Shown: one piece after another, positions 49,001 to 56,226 of the stretch
How positions within the stretch are numbered: position 1 is the stretch's first letter
Layout: each line of letters begins with the position of its first letter
Source: Natronosporangium hydrolyticum
GTDB taxonomy: Bacteria > Actinomycetota > Actinomycetes > Mycobacteriales > Micromonosporaceae
DNA length: 64,000 bases
Reading direction: 5' to 3'
Assembly (NCBI RefSeq): GCF_016925615.1
Contig: NZ_CP070499.1
Location: forward strand, 3,658,001-3,722,000
Program-made: the position numbers and the translations under genes
Notes under the pieces: generated by a model
Databases searched by the model: none
Told to the model about the DNA's origin: nothing
The model's input: only the letters and a program-made list of their open reading frames with translations

Positions 49001-49385
49001 GCGCCTGGAAGTCGAGCCGCCGGCCGATCACCGACTGGACGATCTGGTCGAGCACCTCATCCTTGCGGGGCTTGGCGCGTACCGCGACACCAAGCTCCCG
49101 GGCGGCGGTGACCAGCTGCGCCACGGTCAGCCGCTGGTCGAGCAGCCACCGCCGGCCCGCCACCGGATCGGCGAGCGTGGTCAGCTCGGCACGGATCTGC
49201 TCGGCGGTCACCGGCGCCGGCCGGGCCGGCCGGGTGGTCGCGGCGGCGCGCCGGCCTCCCTTGGGGACCACCTCCAGTTTGGCCTCGCCCGCGGCCAGCT
49301 CTGTCAGCTGATCCGCCGGGAGTTTCCGCAGGAAATCCGCCACCCGCAGGAGCACCTGGTGGCTCAGCTCGGCCGATTCGGCCAC
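48981..49385 (-). CDS. hypothetical protein with SAP/Rho-N-like C-terminal helices
   Basis: A 134-aa protein, SHQVLLRVADFLRKLPADQL at the start, a basic Ala/Arg/Pro linker (about 45-60) and a C-terminal part (about 80-125) with WLLDQRLTVAQLVTAARELG and KPRKDEVLDQIVQ. The latter recalls SAP or Rho N-terminal helix-extended-helix motifs that bind nucleic acid. It follows the ParA-like gene by 38 nt on the same strand, so a partner role is plausible. Its end overlaps the convergent HelD gene by 20 nt. Name uncertain. Confidence 0.65.
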   Translation of the reverse strand: MAESAELSHQVLLRVADFLRKLPADQLTELAAGEAKLEVVPKGGRRAAATTRPARPAPVTAEQIRAELTTLADPVAGRRWLLDQRLTVAQLVTAARELGVAVRAKPRKDEVLDQIVQSVIGRRLDFQALSRPGS

Positions 49386-49423
49386 GACGCCTCCTCATCA
49401 CGATCTTCCGGGCCCGGGGCCAG

Positions 49424-50344
49424 CTAGTCCCGCAGCTTGGCGAGCAGCTCGCTGGCGAGCTGCTGTAGCTCATACTGCACCGTCGGGTTGCCGTCGCTGA
49501 CCAGCACCGCCGGCACCCCGTCCTGCCCCGCGGTGGCGAACAGGGTCTTGCTCTCCCTGATCTTCTGGTGGAACTCGGGCAGCTCCAGCTGGCTGGGGAG
49601 CGAGAAGAAGTTCCGCGAGGCGAGGATCGGACCGGCGCTAGCGTACTGGACCATCGTGAAGACCACACCGGCGATGGTGGGGTTGATCTGATCATGCCCC
49701 GGCCCGGCCACCCGGTTGAACTCGGTGACTAGTTCGGAGAGTTTCCGCTGCAGATACCCGATGCCCAGGGTCGACAGATGGTCGGGCTTAGCCGGGACTA
49801 CCAGCCGGTCGCTGGCGACGATCGCGGTCCGGGTGACCATCGTGAAGTTGGGCGGGCAGTCGATCAGCACCAGGTCGTACTCGGTAAATTCGGGCCCGGC
49901 CAACGCATCCGCCAGGGATCGATGCAGCTCCAGGTAGCGGGGGCTGCCGTGCTGGAACCGGGACCCGCCGAGTTCGGCGGCGAAGTCGAGGTCGGCGTCG
50001 ACCAGCCCCAGGTGGGAAGCGATCAGGTCGAGCCGGCCACCGTGCCGACTGATCTGCTCGTTGACGGCGGTGGGTGTCAACGCGTACGGCCGCAGCGGCG
50101 CCGCCGGTTTCGGATCGAGGACGGTACCGAACCATTGCAGGATCGTGTGGTCGTCGGCGAGCTGCTGTTCCCAGACCCGGGGCGGATAGAACGAGAAGGT
50201 CAGGCTGGCCTGCGGGTCGAGGTCGATCATGAGCACCCGCCGGCCGCGGTAGGCGAGTTCGGCGCCGAGGTTGGCGGTCAGGGTCGTCTTGCCGACCCCA
50301 CCCTTGTAGTTGATCACTGATACGACCGTCACCGTTAGCAGCAT
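49424..50344 (-). CDS. ParA/Soj-family ATPase, orphan
   Basis: A 306-aa P-loop ATPase. VSVINYKGGVGKTTLTANLG is the deviant Walker A; LMIDLDPQASLTF is Walker A', and YDLVLIDCPPNFTM is Walker B. No parB or parS sites are near, so this is not the chromosome segregation locus. The next gene may encode its partner. Start uncertain: ATG at 50344 or GTG at 50332, neither with a clear ribosome site. Members of this group place cellular cargo or plasmids; the role here is unknown. Confidence 0.85.
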   Translation of the reverse strand: MLLTVTVVSVINYKGGVGKTTLTANLGAELAYRGRRVLMIDLDPQASLTFSFYPPRVWEQQLADDHTILQWFGTVLDPKPAAPLRPYALTPTAVNEQISRHGGRLDLIASHLGLVDADLDFAAELGGSRFQHGSPRYLELHRSLADALAGPEFTEYDLVLIDCPPNFTMVTRTAIVASDRLVVPAKPDHLSTLGIGYLQRKLSELVTEFNRVAGPGHDQINPTIAGVVFTMVQYASAGPILASRNFFSLPSQLELPEFHQKIRESKTLFATAGQDGVPAVLVSDGNPTVQYELQQLASELLAKLRD

Positions 50345-50366
50345 GCCATGCCGGCCGGCGGGTGTC

Positions 50367-50429
50367 GGCCCATCATGAGCTGGTTTACAGAAACGCCGGG
50401 CGTTTCGGTTCGCAGACTCATGATCGGCC
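50367..50429. repeat. GATCATGAG long palindrome, copy A
   Basis: Two 31-nt arms meet at a single central base. They share GGCCnATCATGAG at the outside and GAAACGCC/GGCGTTTC at the centre, with mismatches in between. It lies in the gap between the divergent ParA and zinc-ribbon genes, partly within their promoter space. Confidence 0.75.
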
Positions 50430-50450
50430 CGGCTGCCGTACAGTCGCTCC

Positions 50451-50807
50451 ATGCCGCTTCCGCCCGCAGGACCTGATGATGTGCTGGCTGCGGTGCGCGA
50501 GTTCGTCGACCGGATCGACGCCTTCGACCCGGACGCCCCGTCGCAGGGCGAGTTGGCGCTCCGGCTAGCCGGGCAGGAAGCTGAGCTGACGCTGCGGGCT
50601 CCGGTCGCACGCGCGTTGGTGGCGGCGCTGCGCGCCTACCACGATCCGCGCGACCGGGGCCGCTGCGAACACTGCAACGGTCGCCGGCTCGACGACAACT
50701 TCCTGTGCCAGGACTGCGGCCGGCCCAACGGAGTGTTCGGGCAGCTGCTCGCCGAACGAGCGGCCCGCTACACCCCGCCGGCCGAGTTCCCCCCGCCGCC
50801 GGCTTAG
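50451..50807 (+). CDS. small zinc-ribbon protein, hypothetical
   Basis: A 118-aa protein. The N-terminal part is helical and acidic (DVLAAVREFVDRIDAFDPDA). A zinc ribbon lies at about 64-86: CEHCNGRRLDDNFLCQDCG. A short Pro-rich tail ends it. No family name comes to mind. It is a single gene bracketed by two copies of the same palindrome (50367-50429 and 50837-50903), which is unusual. ATG start with no strong ribosome site. Confidence 0.7.
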   Translation: MPLPPAGPDDVLAAVREFVDRIDAFDPDAPSQGELALRLAGQEAELTLRAPVARALVAALRAYHDPRDRGRCEHCNGRRLDDNFLCQDCGRPNGVFGQLLAERAARYTPPAEFPPPPA

Positions 50808-50836
50808 CTTCCCCGCCGCGCTTCCCCGCCGCCTTC

Positions 50837-50903
50837 GCGGCCGATCATGAGCTTCTTAGCAGACTCGCCGGGCGTTTCTGCTGTCCAGCTCATGATCGGC
50901 CGC
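50837..50903. repeat. GATCATGAG long palindrome, copy B
   Basis: Arms of 33 nt around one central base; outer GCGGCCGATCATGAGCT is perfect, and the centre has GCAGA(c/a)(t/a)CGCC facing GGCGTTTCTGC. It is clearly the same element as copy A. It follows the zinc-ribbon gene by 29 nt and precedes the PTS operon promoter. Confidence 0.8.
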
Positions 50904-50924
50904 AAGTTGGCTGCGCCCTGACTC

Positions 50925-50953
50925 TTGACTTCCCACACGTTCAGGCGTAAACA
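50925..50953 (+). promoter_or_regulatory. predicted promoter of the PTS operon
   Basis: TTGACT, 17 nt, TAAACA, with the -10 ending 35 nt before the DeoR-family gene. The -35 is near consensus. No clear palindromic operator is seen; GTTCAGGCGTAAAC overlaps the -10 and may be part of one. Confidence 0.5.
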
Positions 50954-50988
50954 GACAAGAACCAACTTCGAAACGGCGGTGAAACCAC

Positions 50989-51750
50989 ATGTACGCCGAG
51001 GAGCGGCAGCAGGAGATCCTCCGGCTCGCCCAAGCGAGCGGCCGGGTGGATGTGACCACGCTCGCGGAGCAGTTCGAGGTGACCGCCGAGACGGTCCGGC
51101 GCGACCTGACCACTCTGGAGCGCGCGGGCGCGCTACGCCGGGTCCACGGCGGGGCGATCCCGGTGGAACGGATCGCCTTCGAGCCCGCCCTGGCCACCCG
51201 GGACGCGGTGCTCACCGCCGAAAAGGAGCGGATCGCCAAGGCGTCGCTCAACGAGCTACCCGCCGACGGCGCGGTTATCCTCGACGCCGGCACCACCACC
51301 GCCCGGCTCGCCCAGGCTCTCCCGACCGACCGCGAACTCACCGTGGTGGTGAACTCCCCGGTCCTGGCGGCCGCGCTCGGCGTCCGGGCGAACCTGCAGG
51401 TCCTGCTGCTCGGCGGCCGGGTCCGCGGGAAGACGCTGGCCACGGTGGACGACTGGGCCCTCCGCCCGCTAGCCGACCTGTACGTAGATGTCGCCTTCCT
51501 CGGCACCAACGGTGCGTCGGTCGAGCGGGGCCTGACCACCCCCGACCCGGCCGAGGCGGCGGTCAAGCGGGCAATGATCGCCGCGGCCCGCCGCTCGGTG
51601 CTGCTCGCCGACCACACCAAGATCGGGCAGGACTATCTCGCCCGATTCGGGTCGCTCGCCGACATCGACCTGCTGATCACCGACACCGGCCTCGCCGACG
51701 AACTCGCGGACGAGGTCGAGAGCGCCGGCGTACAGGTGCGACGCGCATGA
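50989..51750 (+). CDS. DeoR-family sugar-operon repressor
   Basis: A 253-aa regulator. The helix-turn-helix reads VDVTTLAEQFEVTAETVRRD, followed by LRRVHGGA. The C-terminal DeoR sensor domain has VILDAGTTTARLAQAL, FLGTNGA and VLLADHTKIG. These bind phosphorylated sugars such as fructose-1-phosphate. First gene of the PTS operon and probably its autorepressor. The ATG lies in a loosely spaced GGCGGTGAAA context. Confidence 0.92.
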   Translation: MYAEERQQEILRLAQASGRVDVTTLAEQFEVTAETVRRDLTTLERAGALRRVHGGAIPVERIAFEPALATRDAVLTAEKERIAKASLNELPADGAVILDAGTTTARLAQALPTDRELTVVVNSPVLAAALGVRANLQVLLLGGRVRGKTLATVDDWALRPLADLYVDVAFLGTNGASVERGLTTPDPAEAAVKRAMIAAARRSVLLADHTKIGQDYLARFGSLADIDLLITDTGLADELADEVESAGVQVRRA

Positions 51751-52691
51751 TCCTCACCCTCACCCTGAACCCGAGCCTCGACCGTACGGTCGAGATCGGC
51801 GAGCTGGAACGCGGCGAGGTGATCCGCGCCGCGCGCAACCGGGTCGACCCAGGAGGAAAAGGGGTCAACGTCTCCCGGGCGCTGCTGGCGAACGGGCACG
51901 CCTCCCGGGCGGTGCTGCCCTGCGGCGGCGACGAAGGCCAGCATCTGGTGCGGCTGCTGCACGACGAGGGCGTCGACCTGCTCGCGGTCCCCATCGCCGG
52001 CCACACCCGATCCAACATCTCGCTCGTGGAACCGGACGGCACCGTAACCAAGATCAACGAGACTGGGCCGGAGCTGTCGCCGGCGGAGTTCGTAGCCGTC
52101 ACCAACGAGCTGTTAGCCGCCGCGGCCGGCGCCGACTGGGTGGTGGCGTGCGGCAGCCTGCCGCCTGGCCTGCCCCAAGCGGCGTTTCCCCACCTGTGCC
52201 GGTCACTGGTCGACGGCGGCGTCCGGGTCGCAGTAGACACCAGCGGCCCAGGGCTGCGAGCGGCCGCCGACGCGGGCGTCGCGCTGGTCAAACCCAACCG
52301 CGAAGAGCTGGCGGAGGTGGTCGGGGCGGCGCTTCCCACCATCCCCGATGTCGTCGCCGCCGCCCAACAGCTGCGCAGCTGGGGCGCTGGCGCGGTGCTA
52401 GCCAGCCTCGGCGCCGACGGCGCCATCCTGATCGACGACGACGGCATCACCCGTGGCGACGCCCCGGTACCCCGGCCGCGCAGCGCGGTCGGCGCCGGCG
52501 ACGCCCTCCTCGCTGGCTTCCTCGCCGCCGGCGCCCGCGGCCCAGACGCCCTTGCCGAGGCGCTGGCCTGGGGCGCGGCGGCGGTCAGCCTACCCGGCAG
52601 CCGGATGCCGGGCCCGGCCGATCTCCGCCGGGAGCAGGTCCGGCTCTCCCCGCCGGCCCGGCCGGCGGCCACCCCACCCCCACCTGTCTAG
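51747..52691 (+). CDS. fruK: PfkB-family sugar-phosphate kinase, probably 1-phosphofructokinase
   Basis: A 314-aa ribokinase-fold enzyme. LTLNPSLDRTVEIGELERG and DPGGKGVNVSRAL form the sugar-phosphate site of the FruK/LacC group. The second signature RSAVGAGDALLAGFLA has the catalytic Asp. It would phosphorylate fructose-1-phosphate to the 1,6-bisphosphate; tagatose-6-phosphate kinase is the alternative. The ATG overlaps the regulator stop as ATGA. In a mannitol-type PTS operon this kinase is unexpected, see findings. Confidence 0.88.
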   Translation: MILTLTLNPSLDRTVEIGELERGEVIRAARNRVDPGGKGVNVSRALLANGHASRAVLPCGGDEGQHLVRLLHDEGVDLLAVPIAGHTRSNISLVEPDGTVTKINETGPELSPAEFVAVTNELLAAAAGADWVVACGSLPPGLPQAAFPHLCRSLVDGGVRVAVDTSGPGLRAAADAGVALVKPNREELAEVVGAALPTIPDVVAAAQQLRSWGAGAVLASLGADGAILIDDDGITRGDAPVPRPRSAVGAGDALLAGFLAAGARGPDALAEALAWGAAAVSLPGSRMPGPADLRREQVRLSPPARPAATPPPPV

Positions 52692-52700
52692 GAGTCCACG

Positions 52701-53876
52701 ATGGCCACTCACTACACCCCACCGGTGACCGGCACCGGCTTACGCGCCACGATCCAGCGCTTCGGCGGCTTCCTCGCCGGCATGGTGATGCCGAACATCG
52801 CCGCCTTCATCGCCTGGGGGCTGATCACCGCGATGTTCATCCCCACCGGGTGGTGGCCGAACGAAACCATGGCACAGCTCGTCGACCCAATGATCATGAT
52901 CCTGCTGCCGGTCCTGATCGGCTACACCGGTGGCCGGATAGTCCACGGGCAACGCGGTGCGGTGGTCGGCGCGGTCGCCACCGTCGGCGTCGTGGTCGGC
53001 TCCGACGCGCCGATGTTCCTCGGCGCGATGATCATCGGCCCGGCGGCGGCGTTCCTACTCAAGCAGTTCGACCGGCTGATCCAGGACCGGGTCAAGCCCG
53101 GCTTCGAGATGCTCATCGACAACTTCTCGGCCGGCATCATCGGCGGTGCGATGGCGCTCTTCGCGCTGTGGGGCGTCGGGCCGGTCGCCCGCGCCATCAC
53201 CACCGCCGCCGGCAACGGAGTGGACTGGCTGATCGCCAACAACCTGCTGCCGGTCGCGTCGGTGCTGGTCGAGCCGGCCAAGGTGCTGTTTCTCAACAAC
53301 GCCATCAACCACGGTGTGCTGGGGCCGCTCGGAGTGGCCCAGTCAGCCGAAGATGGCCAGTCGATCCTGTTCATGATCGAGTCGAATCCTGGGCCGGGGC
53401 TGGGCCTGCTGATGGCGTTCATGTTCTTCGGCCCGCACGCGCTGCGGCCCACCGTCCCGGCGGCGGCCGTAGTCCACTTCCTCGGCGGCATCCACGAAAT
53501 CTACTTCCCGTACGTACTGATGAAGCCGCGGCTGATCCTCGCAGTGATCGCCGGCGGCGCCTCCGGCGTACTGACCTTCCTGATCACCGGCGCCGGTCTG
53601 GTCGCCACCCCCTCCCCCGGCAGCATCTTCGCCTACATGGCGGTCACCCCCCGCGGCGGCCACGTCTGGGTGCTACTCGGGATCATCGTCTCCGCCGCGG
53701 TCAGCTTCGTCGTCGCCGCCGCCCTGCTCGGCTTCGGGAAACTCGAGAAGCGGGACCCCGACCCGGAACCCGCGGTCGAACCCGCCTCGACCGGGTCGAC
53801 CGGCACCGCCAGCACCGCCCAGCCCACCAGCAGCGCGGTCGCTGACACCGCTGCCAGCAACGCCGGAAAGGAGTAA
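52701..53876 (+). CDS. mtlA: mannitol-type PTS permease, EIIC component
   Basis: A 391-aa membrane protein aligned by eye with the IIC part of E. coli MtlA: FGGFLAGMVMPNIAAFIAWG, TGWWPNETMAQLV, LIGYTGGRIVHGQRG, NNAINHGVLGPLG, ESNPGPGLGLLMAFMFFG, and the substrate-site motif GGIHEIYFPYV. These are specific to the mannitol family, not the fructose family. A Pro/Thr/Ser-rich tail (about 345-391) replaces the fused IIB found in enterobacteria. AGGAG precedes the ATG. It carries the hexitol inward, to be phosphorylated by IIB. Confidence 0.93.
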   Translation: MATHYTPPVTGTGLRATIQRFGGFLAGMVMPNIAAFIAWGLITAMFIPTGWWPNETMAQLVDPMIMILLPVLIGYTGGRIVHGQRGAVVGAVATVGVVVGSDAPMFLGAMIIGPAAAFLLKQFDRLIQDRVKPGFEMLIDNFSAGIIGGAMALFALWGVGPVARAITTAAGNGVDWLIANNLLPVASVLVEPAKVLFLNNAINHGVLGPLGVAQSAEDGQSILFMIESNPGPGLGLLMAFMFFGPHALRPTVPAAAVVHFLGGIHEIYFPYVLMKPRLILAVIAGGASGVLTFLITGAGLVATPSPGSIFAYMAVTPRGGHVWVLLGIIVSAAVSFVVAAALLGFGKLEKRDPDPEPAVEPASTGSTGTASTAQPTSSAVADTAASNAGKE

Positions 53877-53881
53877 CCAGT

Positions 53882-54190
53882 ATGCCCACCATCAACGGCA
53901 GTCAGGTCCGCAAGGTCGTCGTCGCCTGCGACGCCGGCATGGGCAGCAGCGTCATGCTCGCCAGCCAGCTCCGCAAGCAGCTCAAGCAGCACTCGGTCGA
54001 GGTAGCACACACCCCGGTCGACGCCATCCCCGGTGACGCCGACGTGGTGGTAGTCCACGGTGGCCTCGCCGAACGGGCCCGCGCCAGCGCACCGGACACG
54101 GTCATCGTGCCGGTGCAGGTATTCCTCGGCGACCCCGCGGTGACCGCGCTGGTCACGGCGGTCACCAAAGGTGGCGATGTGCATGGCTGA
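53882..54190 (+). CDS. mannitol-type PTS EIIB component
   Basis: A 102-aa IIB: VRKVVVACDAGMGSSVMLAS, with the phosphocysteine Cys16. The same segment in E. coli MtlA reads VRKIIVACDAGMGSSAM. A separate protein here, starting 5 nt after IIC, behind AAAGGAG. It passes phosphate from IIA to the sugar. Confidence 0.93.
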   Translation: MPTINGSQVRKVVVACDAGMGSSVMLASQLRKQLKQHSVEVAHTPVDAIPGDADVVVVHGGLAERARASAPDTVIVPVQVFLGDPAVTALVTAVTKGGDVHG

Positions 54191-54692
54191 CCCTCCCCCG
54201 CCGCAACACCCGGGTACTCCGGCGGCGCCGTCGGGCACTGGCCACCTCGCGTCGCTGCTGGCGCCGTCGGCGATCCGGCTCGCCGAGTTCGCCACCGACC
54301 GCGACCACGCCATCATCCAATGCGGACAGGTGCTGATCGAGAACGGGGCGGTCACCGCGGCGTACCTGCCGACGATGCTAGCCCGGGAACGCAGTATCTC
54401 CACGTACGTGGGCGAAGGGGTGGCGATCCCGCACGGCACCCTCGCCGGCAAAGACGCGGTACACCGGGACGCGTTGGCGGTGCTGCGTTTCCCGGACGGC
54501 GTCGACTGGGGCGGGGAGCAGGTCACCGTCTGCGTGGCGATCGCCGCCCGCGGCGACGGCCACACCGCCATACTCGCCCAACTCGCCGAACTGCTGCTGG
54601 ACCCGGCTCAGGCCGTGGCGCTGCGGGAAGCCACCGACCCAGCCCAGGTACGCGCGCTGCTAAGCCCACTCCGAACGGGAGGTACGACGTGA
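54183..54692 (+). CDS. mtlF: mannitol-type PTS EIIA component
   Basis: A 169-aa IIA of the mannitol/fructose fold. Conserved parts: AIIQCGQVLIENGAVTAAYL, then MLARERSISTYVGEGVAIPHGT with the phospho-acceptor His84. A Pro-rich leader of about 20 residues precedes the domain. Start ATG at 54183, inside the IIB end, with AAAGGTGG before it; GTG 54171 and ATG 54177 are alternatives. It receives phosphate from HPr, which is encoded two genes on. Confidence 0.92.
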   Translation: MADPPPPQHPGTPAAPSGTGHLASLLAPSAIRLAEFATDRDHAIIQCGQVLIENGAVTAAYLPTMLARERSISTYVGEGVAIPHGTLAGKDAVHRDALAVLRFPDGVDWGGEQVTVCVAIAARGDGHTAILAQLAELLLDPAQAVALREATDPAQVRALLSPLRTGGTT

Positions 54693-55747
54693 AGGTCGTC
54701 CGATTCCACGCCCCCGGCGACGTCCGGATCGAGTCGGCGCCGGAGCCGACCGTCGGCCCGGGCGAGCTGAAGCTCCGGGTACGCAACTGTTCCACCTGCG
54801 GCACCGACGTCAAAATCTGGCGACACGGCCACCACCACCTGGTGCCGCCGCGCATCCTGGGTCACGAGATCGCCGGCGAGGTGGTAGCGATAGGTGACGG
54901 AGTAACGGCAGGTGACGGGGTGACCGGGTTCGCCGCTGGCGACCGGGTCCAGGTGATCGCGGCCATCCCCTGTGGCCAGTGCCGAGAATGCCGCACCGGC
55001 CGACGTACCGTCTGCCCGAACCAGGAGTCGATGGGATACCACTACGAGGGAGGCTTCGCCGAGTATCTGGTGGTGCCCGCGAAAGTGCTGGCGGTCGACG
55101 GGGTCAACCGGATCCCCGACCCGGTCGGCTACCCCGAGGCAACGGTCGCCGAACCGCTCGCCTGCGTCCTCAACGGCCAGCAGCTGGCCCAGGTCGGCCC
55201 CGGCGACGACGTGGTGATCATGGGGGCTGGACCGATCGGCTGCCTGCATGTCCGGCTCGCCCGCGCCCGCGGCGCGGCCCGAGTCTTCCTGGTCGAACTC
55301 AACCCCGACCGGCTAGCCATCTCCGCCGACCTGGTAGCTCCGGACGCAGCGGTCTGCGCCGCCGATGTCGACCCGGTCGCTGAGATCCAGCGACTCACCG
55401 ACGGCCGCGGCGCCGATGTCATCATCACCGCCGCCGCGTCCGGACGAGCGCAGGAACAGGCCCTGTCGATGGCGGCCCGCAGCGGCCGGATCAGTTTCTT
55501 CGGCGGCCTCCCCAAGAATGATCCGCTCATCTCCTGTGACGCCAACCTGGTCCACTACCGGGAGCTGACGATCGTCGGCGCCAACGGATCCAGCCCGGCA
55601 CACAACGCCGAGGCGCTCGACCTGATCGCCACCGGCGCGGTGCCGGTCGCAGACCTGATCACCCACCGGCTGGAGCTCAGCCAAACCCTGGACGCGTTCG
55701 ACCTGGTCGCCCGGGGCGCCGGCATCAAGGTCACCATCGAACCCTGA
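54689..55747 (+). CDS. zinc-dependent medium-chain dehydrogenase, probable hexitol-phosphate dehydrogenase
   Basis: A 352-aa MDR enzyme. Catalytic zinc ligands Cys37 (CGTD) and His59-Glu60 (GHE); structural zinc Cys in IPCGQCRECRTGRRTVCPN; Rossmann motif IMGAGPIGCLH. It most resembles the polyol/polyol-phosphate group (sorbitol, galactitol-1-phosphate dehydrogenases). GTG overlaps the IIA stop as GTGA, after GGGAGG. In this operon it likely oxidises the imported hexitol phosphate; whether at C2 (giving fructose-1-phosphate) or C5 is not visible. Confidence 0.85.
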   Translation: MKVVRFHAPGDVRIESAPEPTVGPGELKLRVRNCSTCGTDVKIWRHGHHHLVPPRILGHEIAGEVVAIGDGVTAGDGVTGFAAGDRVQVIAAIPCGQCRECRTGRRTVCPNQESMGYHYEGGFAEYLVVPAKVLAVDGVNRIPDPVGYPEATVAEPLACVLNGQQLAQVGPGDDVVIMGAGPIGCLHVRLARARGAARVFLVELNPDRLAISADLVAPDAAVCAADVDPVAEIQRLTDGRGADVIITAAASGRAQEQALSMAARSGRISFFGGLPKNDPLISCDANLVHYRELTIVGANGSSPAHNAEALDLIATGAVPVADLITHRLELSQTLDAFDLVARGAGIKVTIEP

Positions 55748-55818
55748 ATCAACGCATCCCCAGCTAACGGATCTCCAGCTGGCGGATCTCAGACCAGCGG
55801 ATCCGGATCGGAGGAGCC

Positions 55819-56226
55819 ATGCCCACTCGTACGGCCATTGTGGGTTCCCGCACCGGCCTGCACGCCCGACCGGCGGCGATCTTCGTCGCGGCGGCGTCGG
55901 CCCAACCAGTCCCGGTGACGATCGGCACCGACGGGAAACCACCGGTACCGGCCCGCAGTCTCCTCTCTGTCCTCTCGCTCGGTGCCACCTGCGGTACCCA
56001 GGTGACCCTGGAAGCGACCGGGGACGGTGCCGACGACGCGCTCGACACGCTCGCCGAGTTGGTCGCCAGGGACCTCGACGCCGAGGAACCGAGGACTGAG
56101 GAACCGAGGACTGAGGAGCCCAGGACTGAGGAGCCCAGGGCTGGGGAACCCAGGGCTGAGGAACCCAGGGCTGAGGAACCCAGGGCTGAGGAACCCGGGA
56201 CTGAGAGCGCAGCCCGGGATGGCTAA
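55819..56226 (+). CDS. ptsH: HPr phosphocarrier with repetitive acidic tail
   Basis: A 135-aa protein. The HPr domain (about 1-88) has RTGLHARPAAIFVAAA with the active His15, and ARSLLSVLSLGATCG with Ser47 in the regulatory-site region. A tail of eight five-residue units (EEPRT/EEPRA) follows, which HPr normally lacks. GGAGGAG precedes the ATG. The end overlaps ptsI. The 71 nt before it carry three loose direct repeats of CAGCTGGCGGATCT. Confidence 0.92.
   Translation: MPTRTAIVGSRTGLHARPAAIFVAAASAQPVPVTIGTDGKPPVPARSLLSVLSLGATCGTQVTLEATGDGADDALDTLAELVARDLDAEEPRTEEPRTEEPRTEEPRAGEPRAEEPRAEEPRAEEPGTESAARDG
56083..56202 (+). repeat. 15-nt in-frame tandem repeat in ptsH
   Basis: Eight units of the type GAGGAACCCAGGGCT code for EEPRx. 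The units differ by few bases, mostly synonymous or T/A switches, which suggests recent slippage growth. Confidence 0.9.

Noticed and set aside
49424-50344. Chromosomal parA of the segregation system
   Set aside because: There is no parB, parS, gidB or rnpA context; it is an orphan ParA-type ATPase.
52701-54692. Fructose PTS assignment, suggested by the fruK and DeoR neighbours
   Set aside because: IIC, IIB and IIA sequences follow E. coli MtlA block by block, and fructose IIC signatures are absent.
56083-56202. CRISPR-like array
   Set aside because: Repeats are contiguous 15-nt coding units without spacers and in frame with HPr.
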